Part shown: positions 19,512-31,382 of the stretch, piece after piece
Position numbering within the stretch: position 1 is the stretch's first letter
How the letters are laid out: each line of letters starts with the position of its first letter
Source of the DNA: Tuctoria greenei
Lineage: Eukaryota > Streptophyta > Magnoliopsida > Poales > Poaceae
Length of the DNA stretch: 64,000 nucleotides
Direction of reading: 5' to 3'
NCBI GenBank assembly: GCA_036927565.1
Contig: JAYESD010000001.1
Span: 17,484,001-17,548,000, forward strand
Notes under the pieces: model-generated
What the model was told of the DNA's origin: nothing
The model's input: only the letters and a program-made list of their open reading frames with translations
The model's database searches: none
Program-made: the position numbers and the translations under genes

Positions 19512-19606
19512 GACTTATACGTTTTTACTGCACACGATGCAGTAAAGATCCAACAGAATCACACCGTTGGATCTTTACTGCATCGCCTGCAGTAAAAACA
19601 TAAGTC
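19512..19606. mobile_element. Hairpin MITE, family B
   Basis: Arms 19512-19554 and 19566-19606 pair well (gacttatacgtttttactgc, gatgcagtaaagatccaac). The loop is about 11 bp. It is not related to family A. The 19140-19500 stretch to its left holds nothing recognisable. Confidence 0.65.
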
Positions 19607-19901
19607 GTGTGAGATCACCGGTGTGATCTGGACGTCGATCCTCTGACTTAAATGTGGTCATTTCACTGTCATACTGAACCCTAGCTTTGTTAAACGTCGC
19701 AAGCTGCCCGCCTCATCTATCTTGCATCCTCTACCTGCTAATACCCTGACGTCCATGACTCGCCCTGCCACCAATTCGCCTCGAGACGCGCTCCTGCTGA
19801 TGTCGGTCAGACCGAACCGGCAGTACTGCAGAGGATGAGCACCCGGCGAACCCTCTCTTTCTCTAGCATCGCCAGCTACTGTCTTGCCTGCTTCGCAGCT
19901 A

Positions 19902-19950
19902 GACTGAAAATCCCCTGTAGTACTAGGGGTGCTGTAGCACCACTGACTAC
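19902..19950. mobile_element. Half copy of hairpin MITE family A
   Basis: The sequence actgaaaatcccctgtagtac...gcaccactgac matches one arm of the 13762-13881 element. A cggcagtactgcagagga fragment at 19818 may be another remnant. It lies just upstream of the 19971 exon of the CACTA 2 gene. Confidence 0.45.
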
Positions 19951-21775
19951 TGCCTGATCCCTGATTGTAGGGTATGAACAGCAACAAAGAAGTCAACAAG
20001 TCGATGCATCGCCCAGTATGGAGCAAAATTCTGTTGCGACGCGGTGTTCCCACGCTCGTATTTGCCGCACTCGTCCTGAAGATGGTAAAACATCAGACTT
20101 CTTCTTCTTTCACACTATTTGTACATGATACTAGGCCTGGTCAGTTGCTAATTTGCTTGAAATGTTTACCATTTAAATGACACTAACAAAAAGAAAGAAG
20201 TTTGGAAGAGGGGTTGCTAAAGGACTTAAGGTTTCTAAATTGTGCTATCTAGCATCTGCAAATAGAACAAATGATCAGAATCAGAAGCTACAAATTCAGT
20301 GGTCCGATAGGTTGGGTGCTGCGGTTGGTCCTAATCAGCAGCACTTTGTCGATGATGTGGTTATTACAACAAAAAAAAATGCACCCCTCACTGGTGTAAG
20401 GAAGTGGGCAGAGGTTGGCGATACTTCGAAGAGCGATATAGTGAGAGACATTCTGGTTAGTGTTGTGACACCCCACATAAGAATTTTTTTCTAGCGATCT
20501 CCATCTTGCACGTTTATAACAGTGTGATATACAATGTACAGAATGCCTGGGACTTGGAGGACACAGATGATACCAGAAGAAAAATATTGAAGATTGCTGG
20601 TGAGCGCTACAAGGGGTGGCGATCAACATTGCATGCCACCTATAAGAAGTATTCGACCGATGAGGAACGTATACAAAACAAGCCTGTTGACGTAGCAGAT
20701 TCTGATTGGTTGGCGCTTATGGACTATTTTGGGTCCGAGCGATTCAAGGTCAACTAGCTTTCTAATACCTTCATACCCTACAAAAACTATTTGATAACAC
20801 CCATTCGTGAAATTAATTCTTAAAATTGCAGTCAATAAGCAGAACCAATTCATGAAATCAAAGTACTCAAAAGACAAACACTTGCTTGGCTTGAAATCCT
20901 ACGCCCAACTTAGTTACGAGAAGGTATGAAAACTAAATCATGCTTTTACTTTGCACCGCAATCATTCAATCAAATTTTACTTGTATTTGATGTAGCGAGA
21001 CCCAGAGACCAGAAAAGAACCCGATGACATAGAACTGTGGGAGGCAAGCCATGTGAAGAATGGTCAATGGGCAAACGAGCAGGCAGAAGCTGTACATGTG
21101 AGAAACACTTCAAACAGTCCCCATTTAAATAAATATTTGCAATGTACATGTGACTTTTCTTTTTGTATATAGACCCAGACACGTGCCCAAATCAACGTCA
21201 AGGAAGCTGAGCTGGGAGTCCCAATCCCAGATGAGGAAAGAAACAACATCTTCCAGCTTACTTATATATCCGCAACCGGTTCTGGAGGATCACAGTTCCG
21301 GGGGCGTGGTTAAATGGCTAAACCTAATGTTTCTGAAAGACTGCGTATCCAGATGTCTAACCAGCTCGGCCAGCAACTTCGATCCTTGCAAAATAGAAAT
21401 GAAGACCTCAGCTCTTAGGTGCAAGAGTTGGAAGAAAGAAATGATTATATGACCTCCCAGATGGATGGCTTCGTCCAGGCAAATGAACAGCTCAACCAGG
21501 AAGTCCAGGCTTTACATGATCAGATGGCAGCCAATTCTGCACGGCAAGAAAAGGAGCTAGCAGACATGCGCAGAATGATGGAGAGCTTGCAAAATCAACA
21601 ACGACTAGCAGCAATTCCACAAAAGGCTTCTGCTCGCACCAAGTCGAAGCTGGATGTTCAAGAAACTATTCCTAATACTACAACTTGTTGCGGTGCTATT
21701 TTAATGGGTACAATGTTGCAACCTGAAAAAACTGTAAATAACATCGTCTCGCAATGACACAAGGGTCCTTGAGCA

Positions 21776-22800
21776 TTGGATCAATTGTTGGATGTTTGTT
21801 GTTAAGTCGACAGACGTATCGTGTGCGAATAAATTGATTCTGTTGCCACTAATTTTCAAACCTGGTGCATTAGGATTCTAGTGCCGCTAATTATAAAACG
21901 TGGCATTAACAGATTATTGTGACGAAAATAAACTGTTGCAATAGGAAGCTAGCTATTGCCACAAATTATAAAACGCTGCACTACAAACATTTGTCTATGA
22001 CGAAAAAAGCGTTGCACTAGACTGCTATTGCCACCACCCAGAGAACGTTGCATTACGACCCTGTTGCAACAGATTTGAATATGTTGCATTACGAACCTAT
22101 TGCCACACATCAGAAATCGTTGCAATACAATACTGTTGACACGGTTTTGAAATTGTTGCAATACCGTACTATTCGTCATGAACGTGAAATCGTTGCATTA
22201 CCGTATTATTGGCCACGGCTGTGAAATCATCGCGATACCATATTATTCGCTACAAGTGTGAAATCGTCGTGATACTGTACTATTCGCCAAGGAAGTGAAA
22301 TCATTGCAACACTGTAGTATTCGCCACAAATGTGAAAACGTCGCGATATGATATTATTCGCCACGAGTGTGAAATCGTTGCGATACCGTACTATTCGCCG
22401 CGGATGTGAAAACGTCGCGATACCATATTATTCGCCACGAGTGTGAAATCGTCGTGATACTGTACTATTCGCCACGGATGTGAAATCGCTGCAACACCAT
22501 ACTATTTGCCACGAATGTAAAAACATTGCCATACCGTACTATTCGCTACGGATGTGAAATCGTTGCAGCACCGTACTATTCGCCGAGAATGTGAAAACGT
22601 CGCGATACCATACTATTCGCCACGAGTATGAAATTGTCGCGATACCGTACTTATCGCCACAGATGTGAAATCATCGCAAATAACGTACTATTCGTTGCAA
22701 TACGTTAACTCGTCACAATACGTTAAACCGTTGCAATACCATACTATTTGCCACGAACGTGGAGTCGTTGCAATACCATACATTTTGCCACGAATGTGGC
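21776..22800. repeat. CACTA 2 subterminal repeat array, left part
   Basis: This is a degenerate tandem array, without genes, of roughly 45-bp units combining attattcgccac, gtgtgaaatcgt and gcgatacc-type words, alternating cgttgc and cgtcgc. From 22690 it changes to the 130-bp unit type (cgttgcaatacgttaaa...). The array stops at gtggc 22796-22800, the target duplication of Sirevirus 1. Small ORFs through it are artefacts. Confidence 0.8.
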
Positions 22801-24174
22801 TGTAAGGATCGAAACGCCCAAGAGGGGGGGGTGAATTGGGCTTTCTTTCAAATTTTAAGGCAATTAAAAAGTAACAACTTAAATCCCAATTCCCTATGCG
22901 ATTAAACTATGCAATCAATGTAAATTAGAGTTGCGGAATGAAGATTGCATAAATGTAAAAGGGAGAGGGATGCAAACGCTCAAGGGACACGGAGTTTATC
23001 CCGTGGTTCGGTAAGATCACAAGGATCTTCCTACATCCACGTTGTGGCACCCACCAAAGGGTTTTGCCACTCCCAAGTCACCGAGACAAGGGGGTCTTCA
23101 CTATTCTTCTCCGTTCGCCAACCTTGGCAAGGTGGAGCTCAAGCCTTGTACACTTTGAATCCTCCGGGCTTCCACAATCCTCTTGGCAAGCTCCGGAAGT
23201 CACACACACCAAGGGACACTACCTTATGGCTCTCACTACACTAGAGACTCCAATCACCAAGAATGGAGGCACACAAGCACTATCTCTAGCTAGTTCTAGC
23301 CTATCTCTTGGTGCACAAATGATGAACAAATGATGTGAAAGTGGTAGCTCTATGTCTTGAATGCTCTAGGATGTGTAGAGTATGTCTGGGCATCAAGTCT
23401 TATCGATTTGACAGGTTGAAGGGGTATAAATAGCCAGCTTCCACGAAATAGCCGTTGGAAAAGTAGGCTGACATCATTTCTCTGCGAACACCGGATGATC
23501 CGATGTCTCCCCTTCAGTTATCATCGGTCAAAGCCAAATTAGCTGATGTCACTGTGGCAGATATGACCGTTGTTAGACCGATGTTGACCTATCTTCTCAT
23601 CGGATGATCCGGTGGCTCTTCCCTCCAGAATTTCCTTGATCTTGAAGCTTACTGGAGTGATCGACCAATGTATGTAAGTCTGTACATCGGATAATCCGGT
23701 GCTTCACTTGGTCCAATGGTAATGCAATCTGTGCTGATGGACCGATGTCACTGAGCCACTCACATCGGATGATCCGGTGAGTGCATTTGTCTGAGGTCTT
23801 CTTCTTCTGTTGAACCAACTCGACCGATGTAGTCAACTCAACAAACATCGGATGATCCGGTGTGTTCAATTTGTTGACTTCGAGTTGTTTTGAGTTGTTC
23901 TTTTGGAATTTGAACTTGTGACCTCTTTGACACTTGTTTGAAATGTTGTTTTGATAGTCTTCATGCATTGAATAATGTCAAGTTAGAGCTTTCACTTCTT
24001 GTCTTCATATGATTCGATTTGATCTCATTAGTTGATTTTATATGGGTCTCCAATGTAATTTTGATTTCATTTGATTGAGTGTTGTTGGGACCTTGCATTC
24101 ACAAATTCATTAGTAATATCGAATGGTTGTCATTAATCACCGAAACCGTACCTAATGGGGCCTAGATGCTTTCA
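22801..24174 (-). repeat. Sirevirus 1 left (3') LTR
   Basis: 1,374 bp, TGTAAGGATC...GATGCTTTCA on plus. It contains at least five copies of a CAYCGGATGATCCGRTG-like near-palindrome (about 23490, 23605, 23690, 23765, 23850). A TATA-like tataaatag at 23425 reads on plus, opposite to the genes; on minus a weaker catataaaat lies at 24044-24035. Confidence 0.9.
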
Positions 24175-24189
24175 ATCTCCCCCTTTTTG
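24175..24189 (-). other. Polypurine tract, Sirevirus 1
   Basis: On minus the sequence aaaaagggggagat directly abuts the left LTR, as expected for priming plus-strand DNA synthesis. Confidence 0.8.
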
Positions 24190-24524
24190 GTGATTGATGA
24201 CAACACAAAGATTTAAAGCGCAATAGTAATGAATTTGATGGTACAATACTCAAGTAGATATGTAATGAATACAAGATACGACATATTTAGCTTGTAGAAA
24301 ACAAATGAAATTAATGGCGCGAAAAGCTCAATCGATTAAAACCATAAGCAAATGTGACAAGCGGAAAAGAGCTTAATTAAAATTACAAAAGGTACTCAAG
24401 CACGAATACAAAGGATAAACTCAAACTCCCCCTGAGACTACTACTACTACTCCCCCTGACTCCTCTACCACTTCTCCCCCTTTGGCATCAAGACACCAAA
24501 AAGGGATCAGAGAGCCTACAGACC

Positions 24525-26690
24525 CTAAGAGCTGGGCGCGATGACAAACTGGTCACCGTCGCAGTCGTCGGAGCTGGAGTCGCCGGTCGTAGCTGCTGGA
24601 GCGGAGGGAGCTGGGGGGTCCGCTGCCGGTGCTGGAGAGGAAGCAGCAGGTATGAGAGGCACCGGTGGAGCTGGAGCTGGAGGAAGTGGAGCGCTGACCA
24701 CGGATGCCGGCGTCTGCTGGAACAGAGTCGTCGCCGGCAAAGGTGAGTGAATTGGTGCGCTGGGTGCCAGAAGAGGTGACATACTGATCGATGGAATAGG
24801 AGTAGTAGGCACCTGAGCAACACCAGGAGATAGTCCCAGTCCAGGCTGCTGTGGAGGAAGGGCGATCCCGGTCTGAGTGTAAAGGTTGGTGATCAACCCT
24901 AGGATCCCCATCATGGCCTGCTGAGTCTGGTGCTGCTGGTCAAGGGTACGGCGGTGCATCTGATCGACCAAGTTGGTGAACCGATCCGTATCCTCTCGCC
25001 TCTGTCGGGCGATCTCCAGCTGAAGCTCCTACTGCTGCCTCTGGAGCTGTGCTAGGTGAGCAGCCTGCTCTGCCCTGGCCTGCTCAGCAGCGAGCCTGTC
25101 CTGGCGCTGCTGCTCTATCATCTGCTGGAGTAGTGTCGACAGCTCTGACGGCTGTGACACCTGCGCCTCGAACACAGGAGGTGGTGTCGGCGGTGGAGCA
25201 GCTGATCATCCTGCTTCGGCGTCGTGCTGCCTCGGTGAGGGTGGAGGAGGAGGGAAGTACTCCTCGACACTCTCGTCTGTGTCACTCTCGGACCAAACGT
25301 GCTGCAGGTCACCTCCTTGAGCTTCTGCCTCAGCCAGACGCTCATCTTCCTTCTCAAGGTCAGACCAATCCTCCTCAGTCAATCGGGCCCTGACCTGGCG
25401 CTCAACTGGATGGCCAAGGCGGCGGTCTCCAGGAGTGGGGGCACGGTAATGTCCGAACCGTGTCACACTCTCGTCAGAGAGACGATCGTGCACGGCGGAC
25501 TCCTCTGGAACCATCATAGTAAGCAGGTAGCTAATCCAGTGCCCATATGCTAGCTGCCTCATCATGCCCACTCCATCTGTGATGACATCCTCCATCTCGC
25601 AGATGATGACATCCACTATATCAAAGTCCATCCCGTTCATGATGTAGAACAGGATCGTCTGCTGGAGGCTTGTGAATCCCTCTAGATAACCGGACCTCGG
25701 CAGGAGAGAGCGATGCAGGGCAAGGTTCACCGTGCGCGCTGCAGGAGTCAACAGGGCCAGAACTCTCGGCTGGTCTGGAGAGAAAGTGGGTCCAAAGAGT
25801 GATCTGATCTCCTCCATAGCAGGAGCCACTCCTCCAGTGAGCGGCCTCCTCGGCGGGTCTGCTTGACCGTAGACTCTCTCATGGATGCAGATGTCGTGCA
25901 AGTCTACTCCAAGCAGCTGTCCCAGTGTCTGCCGTGTTAGGTGGTAGTGCTGACCCATGAACATGAAGTCAATGGATCGTCTGCCCTCAGAGACGTAGAG
26001 GGTGGCGTAGAACACGCGGACCCAATCCTCTACATAGGCACTCCGCTCATATGACAGCAACTGCACCAGGCCCCTGTACCTCTCAAAGAACGGCCTGATC
26101 TCTGTCCCTGCGGCTATGGCAAGCTGATCCCAATCAATGTAGTTATGTTGGAACAGCTTGTGGCCACGGCGTCTGTAGGTCTCGTAGAGAGACGCCTGCG
26201 TGACCGTCGAGAACCGACTGTCCACCAAAGCTTCCCGGGGCTGCGGGTACCACTCCTCAAGCAACACACTCCATCTGAGCTTCCAGAGTTGCTTGGCCTT
26301 CATCTTCCAGTAGTCCGTGAGACGGACTCCCTCACCGACACGGACTGCCGTGTCCATCTCGTAGATGGCCCTCTCGGCCTCCCTGTCCTCGCGACGGTCA
26401 GCTGCCATCGGACTCGGATGAGGAGCAGCCTCGGTGTGACCCCCATGTGTCCGGGCTGAGCGCCGGCGGACGAGAGGCTCAACCGGCTCCTCTTCGGCCT
26501 CGGAGTCGTCGATCACGGGAGGCTGCCTCGGACGAGCCTCGCGGATCCTCAAGGACCCCCCTCGGCCACGCTCATGCTCCTCGGCAGCGCGAGCGGCCAT
26601 CAGCGCCTTCTTCTCCTCCTTGGAGAGCTTCTGCTTCTTCGCGGCGGGCTCCGCGATGGCCTTGCTTTTGTTCTTCCTGTCGCGAGCCAT
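24525..26690 (-). pseudogene. Sirevirus 1 third ORF (env-position), two stops
   Basis: From Met 26690 (MARDRKNKSK) one frame spans about 720 codons to 24525, broken by TGA at 25208-25206 and TAG at 25031-25029. Layout: Lys-rich N-terminus with KKQKLSKEEKK (possible nuclear signal); Arg/acidic linker; a globular part with VRLTDYWKMKAKQLW, YRGLVQLLSYERSAYVEDWV, VFYATLYVSEGRRSIDFMF and LLTPAARTVNLALHRSLLP, like the putative plant transposon-protein domain found in many retroelement ORFs; then a Gln-rich coiled coil and a Pro/Ala tail. It occupies the envelope position of Sireviruses but shows no signal peptide, TM helix or cleavage site, so calling it an envelope protein is not supported. An upstream Met at 26807 is less likely. 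Confidence 0.75.
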
Positions 26691-26809
26691 CGCAACGAAG
26701 CAAAGCGCGTGAACGAAGTCGACGATGCACGGAACGGCACCACGAAGGTTGACGCGGCCGGGAAACCCTAACGGTGACGAGGGGGTCGCGACCGTTGAGG
26801 ATGGCACAC

Positions 26810-27165
26810 GTTGATGGTAGAGAGGGTGGTGTGTGCGTGGGGCGGCTTTGGCGGTGGAGAGAGGCGGCGGCGGCGCTTGGGCGCGGTGGTGAGGTGTGGA
26901 GACGGCGGCGCGGCGCTTGGAGGTGAGGCGGCGCGGGTGTGTGGCGACGGCGTGGGCAGGAGCACAGCGGCAGCGCGAGGTTGTGGCGGCGGTGGCGCGA
27001 GGGAGAGGCTGCGGCGCGAGGGAGAGGCGGCGGCGCGAGGGAGAGGCGGCGGCGCGGTGGATGGTGGTCGGCGGCGGCGATTAGGGCGTGATCGGCGGCG
27101 GCGAGAGCACGGGGGAGCGAGGCGTCGGGGAGAGGGAAAGAGGCGGCGGCGCGGGTGTTTAAATA
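26810..27165. other. GC-rich CpG-dense leader before third ORF
   Basis: About 350 bp of ggcggcggcgcg repeats with repeated gcgagggagaggcggcgg words. ORFs read on plus here (such as 26811-27194) are compositional artefacts. It may act as the leader or promoter region of the third ORF. Confidence 0.4.
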
Positions 27166-27196
27166 GTGGGACCCAAACTCTAGCCGTTATTTAAAC

Positions 27197-27545
27197 ACCG
27201 GATGGACCGATGCTGGGTAAAATGAACATCGGTCGAATGCCACAGAAAGGGTATTCAAGAATTGCAGTTGACACCGGATGGACCGACGTCTAGGGTTTTG
27301 ATCATCGGTCGAATATCACAGTAAGGGTGTTCAAAAGAGTGATGTAAACACCGGATGGTCCGACGTTGAAGGGAGTAAACATCGGTTGAATTGTCCACAG
27401 CTCCAGAAGAGTGAACATCGGATGGACCGATGTTTTTCGGAATGAACTAGTCGGATCATTTGAATTCAGACTGAACTGGCCCTTGAAGAGTGAACACCTA
27501 TTGGTCCGATGAGGGATTGGCTTAGGCATCGGATAATCCGATGAC
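27197..27545. repeat. Internal copies of the LTR-type palindrome
   Basis: Four imperfect units of about 75 bp start caccggatggaccg or similar (27197, 27272, 27350, 27417), each followed by catcggtcgaat. Another catcggataatccgatg is at 27527. They repeat the LTR motif family within the internal domain, between the third ORF and pol. From 27560 to 28107 nothing coding is seen. Confidence 0.7.
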
Positions 27546-28107
27546 AACAGAACAAAAATATCCCATATATTTCCTTTGAACAAACAAACAATCAAAGAGA
27601 AACACATGTCTTAGGACTTTTTGGGCAACCCCTTACCCCTCAAAAAGCTAATATGCCAATAGCTTGGCTAGGCCTTAATGCAAATGGAACACCGAGAAAA
27701 ATGGAGGAAAATATCCAAATAAAATGTAAGGCCCATGCTTTGGGAGGTAGAGTATGAAGACTTCTATCTCTTTGAAGCATGTTCCTCTAGGCATTAACGT
27801 ACCTAACATTTTGTTCTTTCCACCTTATATGAGTTGATATATTGTATTTCAAACAAGTCTCCTTCTCATGAGGTGGGTTCCCCATTGTGACAATCTACCG
27901 TATGCAATGCCAAACAAATTATAGTGCAAGAAATTAAATGAGTGCAAGTTTATATGGCAGGGATCATGCAAGGCATAAAATAAATCTATCTTGCCAAGTT
28001 TAAACCTTCCAAAGGCTTCCTCAGGGAAAACTATTTCTAGCTCGCCCCTATCCTTTGGGAGTTAGACAGGACCTATATGATATGCATCCTTACATGAACA
28101 TGGCAAC

Positions 28108-31100
28108 TTACATGACGTTAGATGCATCTAGCACATTTAATTCACTTCTAAGTCTAGAAAAAGTTTTCTCATCAAGTGGTTTAGTGAAGATATCCGCCAA
28201 TTGTTCTTCGGATCTAACACCTTGCAAAGAGATGTCTCCTTTAGCCTCATGATCCCACAAGAAGTGATGGCGAATATCGATGTGCTTAGTGCGGGAGTGT
28301 TGAACGGGGTTTCTAGCTATCTTAACCGCACTTTCATTGTCACAAAGGAGAGGAACACAACCAAATTTAATTCCAAAGTCCAAAAGGGTTTGCTTCATAT
28401 ATAGAATTTGGGCACAATATGCACCGGCCGCTATATACTCCGCCTCCGCAGTGGACAAAGCCACAGAATTTTGCTTTTTGCTTGACCAAGATACTAGGGA
28501 ACGCCCAAGTAAGTGGCACCCACCGGAGGTACTCTTGCGATCCACACGACATCCGGCAAAGTCCGAATCCGAGTAACCCAAGAGATGGAAACTAGCTTTC
28601 TTGGGGTACCACAAACCTACACTTGGGGTATGCTTGAGATTCCGAAGTATCCTAAAGACCGCCTTCTTATGTGATTCTTTAGGTGCCGCTTGAAAGCGAG
28701 CACACAAGCACACACTAAACATGATATCGGGCCTAGATGCGGTAAGATATAACAATGAACCAATCATGGAACGGTAGAGAGATTGATCAATAGGTTTACC
28801 GTCCAAGTCCGCGTCGAGATGACAATTTGTCGCCATTGGAGTACTTCTTGAGCTACAGTCTCCCATCTCAAATTTCTTCAAGAGGTCCTTGGTGTACTTC
28901 TCTTGGTAGATGAAGGTCCCCTCTTGAAGTTGCTTGATTTGAAATCCAAGGAAGAAGTTGAGCTCTCCAATCATTGACATCTCAAATTCCCTAGACATCA
29001 TGGTGCCAAACTCATGGCCAAGAGATTTGTTAGTTTAGCCAAAAATAATATCATCGACATAAATTTGACAAATAAATAAATCCCCGTCGATGTCCTTGGT
29101 GAAAAGTGTGGTGTCCACCCTCCCGATCTTGAATCCTTGCATGACCAAGAAATCCCTTAGACGTTCATACCACACCCTAGGTGCTTGCTTGAGCCTGTAG
29201 AGCGCCTTGTGTAACCTATACACATGGTTAGGATTCCTCGGATCTTCCAACCCGGGAGGTTGCTCAACATAAACAAGCTCGTTAATATAACCATTAAGAA
29301 AGGCACTTTTAACATCCATTTGATAAAGCATTATATTGTGATGTGAAGCAAAAGCAAGGAGTATACGAATAGCTTCTAACCGAGCGACCGGAGCGAATGT
29401 TTCTCCAAAGTCTAATCCTTCAACTTGTGCGAAACCCTTGGCCACAAGTCTAGCTTTGTTGCGGACCACAACGCCATTCTCATCTTGCTTGTTGTGGTAC
29501 ACCCACTTCGTTCCGATGATGTTCTTGTCCTTGGGTCGCTCCTCCAACACCCAAACTTCATTGCGGGTGAAGTTGTTGAGTTCTTCTTGCATAGCCATCA
29601 CCCAATTTGGATCTTGGAGTGCTTCCTCTATATGAGTGGGTTCTACACACGAAACAAACGAGTAGTGCTCACAAAACGAAGCGACATGGCGAGAACGAGT
29701 ACTTACTCCCCGTGACGGACTTCCGATGATTTGATCAATTGGATGCGCCTTGGAGATGCGTCCATGCCTCATAAGTGTTTGTGAAGCACTTGGCGGTGGT
29801 GAAGCATCTTGCTCGTCTTGTGGTTGGACTTGATCTTGGACTTCTTCTTCTTGTTGATGATGTTGTGTGGCTTGTGAATCTTGTGTTGGCAATGGATCAT
29901 CTTTTTCTTCTTCTTCATCAACTTGAGGCGCCATGGAGGTGTTGATGTTGGAACTTGATGCTCCCCCTTGATCATGGCTCTCCTCAACTTCGGGCTTGAT
30001 GTCTCCAATGGTCATGTTTTTCATGGCTTCTCGTATAGGCTCATCATCTATATCATCATGACCAAAACTCTCCTCTTGGGTGCCATTAGTCTCATCAAAC
30101 TCAACATCAAAACTTTCTTCAACTAACCCGGAGGTTTGGTTGAATACTCGATATGCCTTTGAGTTTGACGCATAACCAAGAAAGATACCAACATCACACC
30201 TTCTTTCAAACTTACCGAGTCTTTTCTTGTGGTAGATGTAGCACTTGCACCCGAAGACTCGAAAGTAGGAGATGTTGGGCTTTCTCCCAATGAGGAGCTC
30301 ATATGGGATCTTTTGAAGTAGTCGATGAAGATAGACCCTATTTGCGGCATGGCACGCCGTGTTGATTGCTTCAGCCCAAAACTTCTCCGACGTGCCATAG
30401 TCATCAAGCATTGCTCTAGCAAGGGTGATGAGAGTCTTGTTCTTCCTTTCAACGACACCGTTTTGTTGGGGGGTGTATGTGGCCGAAAATTCATGCTTCA
30501 CACCTTCACGATCACACCACTCCCCAATGTTGTAGTTCTTGAACTCGGTGTCGTTGTCACTCCGGACCTTGATGATGGGAAGTTGAAATTCCCTTTGAGC
30601 ACGTTTATCAAAGGTCTTGAAGACTTCCGGAGTTTTACCCTTGTCACCTAGAAACAAAGTCCAAGCATATCGAGAATAATCGTCGACGATAACAAGACAA
30701 TAGAAGTTACCACCAAGACTTTGATATGTGGACGGTCCGAAGAGGTCCATGTGGAGTAGTTCAAGCGGCTTGGAGGTTGACACCATTGTCTTCATTGGGT
30801 GGTGTGAAGCAACTTGCTTCCCGGCTTGACAAGCGCTACAAAGCTTGTTCTTCTCAAATGTGACATCCTTCATGCTGGTCACAATCCCAAGCTTGAACGA
30901 CTTCTTGAGCTTGCTCATCCCAATGTGAGCAATGCGTCGATGCCATAGCCAACCCAAGCTTGTCTTAGTGAAAAGACAAGTGGTCAAGCTAGCATCCTTG
31001 TTGGAGAAGTCCACCAAGTAAAGATGTCCATGCCGAAAACCTTTGAAGATTAGTTCTTTGCTTGATTCACTAGTTACTACAACACCATTCTTGTCAAAGG

Positions 31101-31368
31101 TGCACGTTAGTCCAAGATCACATAGTTGTGCAATTGAAAGTAAATTGAAACTAAGTGACTTAACATATAGTACATTAGAAATGGACAAATCATGCGAAAT
31201 AGCAATTTTACCTAAACCAATTACCTTCCCCTTTGAGTTGTCACCAAAAGTGACTTGTTCATGATTGTCGGGGTTCTCTATTGAGGTGAACATACCATCA
31301 TTGCCGGTCATATGTTGAGTGCACCCGCTATCGAGTACCCAATGCTTTCCTCCGGCTTTGTAGTTCAC
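28108..31368 (-). pseudogene. pol: Sirevirus 1 pol polyprotein, one nonsense codon
   Basis: One frame on minus from Met 31368 to 28108. Order: protease (WVLDSGCTQHM, catalytic DSG intact), GAG-pre-integrase/HHCC zinc domain (WHRRIAHIGM, CSACQAGK), integrase core (HMDLFGP, then RSDNDTEF with Asp in place of the usual Gly, then QQNGVVERKN), an acidic/Gln linker, reverse transcriptase (GTKWVYHNKQDENG, LYQMDVKSAFLNG, YVDDIIFG) and RNase H (ALSTAEAEYIAAG, RTKHIDIRHHF, DIFTKPL). A single TAA directly after YVDDIIFG (near 29034) splits it. No other break was found, so the inactivation looks recent. The frame differs from gag, which ends 15 bases before it. Confidence 0.9.
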
Positions 31369-31382
31369 CTACACACATGAAG

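Larger units (their letters stand above)
18314..21757 (+). pseudogene. CACTA 2 PttA-like gene (Transposase_24), decayed
   Basis: A TATA-like ctatatatac (18272) precedes ATG 18314. First exons: MSSTSNRDGQQAPG (donor gtataaat) and an AAPDAQKPRDSSSH exon. The gene then continues after about 1.4 kb of inserted repeats with exons near 19971-20082, 20190-20455 (VDDVVITTKKNAPL..), 20542-20748 (NAWDLEDTDD, YKGWRSTLHATYKKYST, DSDWLALMDYFGS), 20832-20923, 20996-21097 (RDPETRKEPDDIELW, HVKNGQWAN) and 21173 onward (QINVKEAELG). This is the PttA/Transposase_24 pattern with its coiled-coil C-terminus (VQELEERNDY, ALHDQM, DMRRMMESLQNQ). Stops occur at about 21313 and 21417, and the phase is off at the 20748/20832 junction, so it is a pseudogene. 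No TNP2 or Ulp1 partner is seen in this element. Confidence 0.75.

Noticed and set aside
19658..20053. 131-codon minus ORF
   Set aside because: It overlaps a MITE half copy and a plus-strand PttA exon; no motif.
21949..22700. Regularly spaced short repeats that look CRISPR-like
   Set aside because: Units are degenerate and contiguous without unique spacers, and the context is a plant CACTA subterminal region.
24525..26690. Interpreting the Sirevirus third ORF as a retroviral envelope gene
   Set aside because: Position alone suggests it; no signal peptide, TM helix or processing site is visible.
26811..27194. 127-codon Arg/Gly-rich plus ORF
   Set aside because: It is produced by ggcggcg repeats in a CpG-dense leader, with no motif and opposite to the element's genes.
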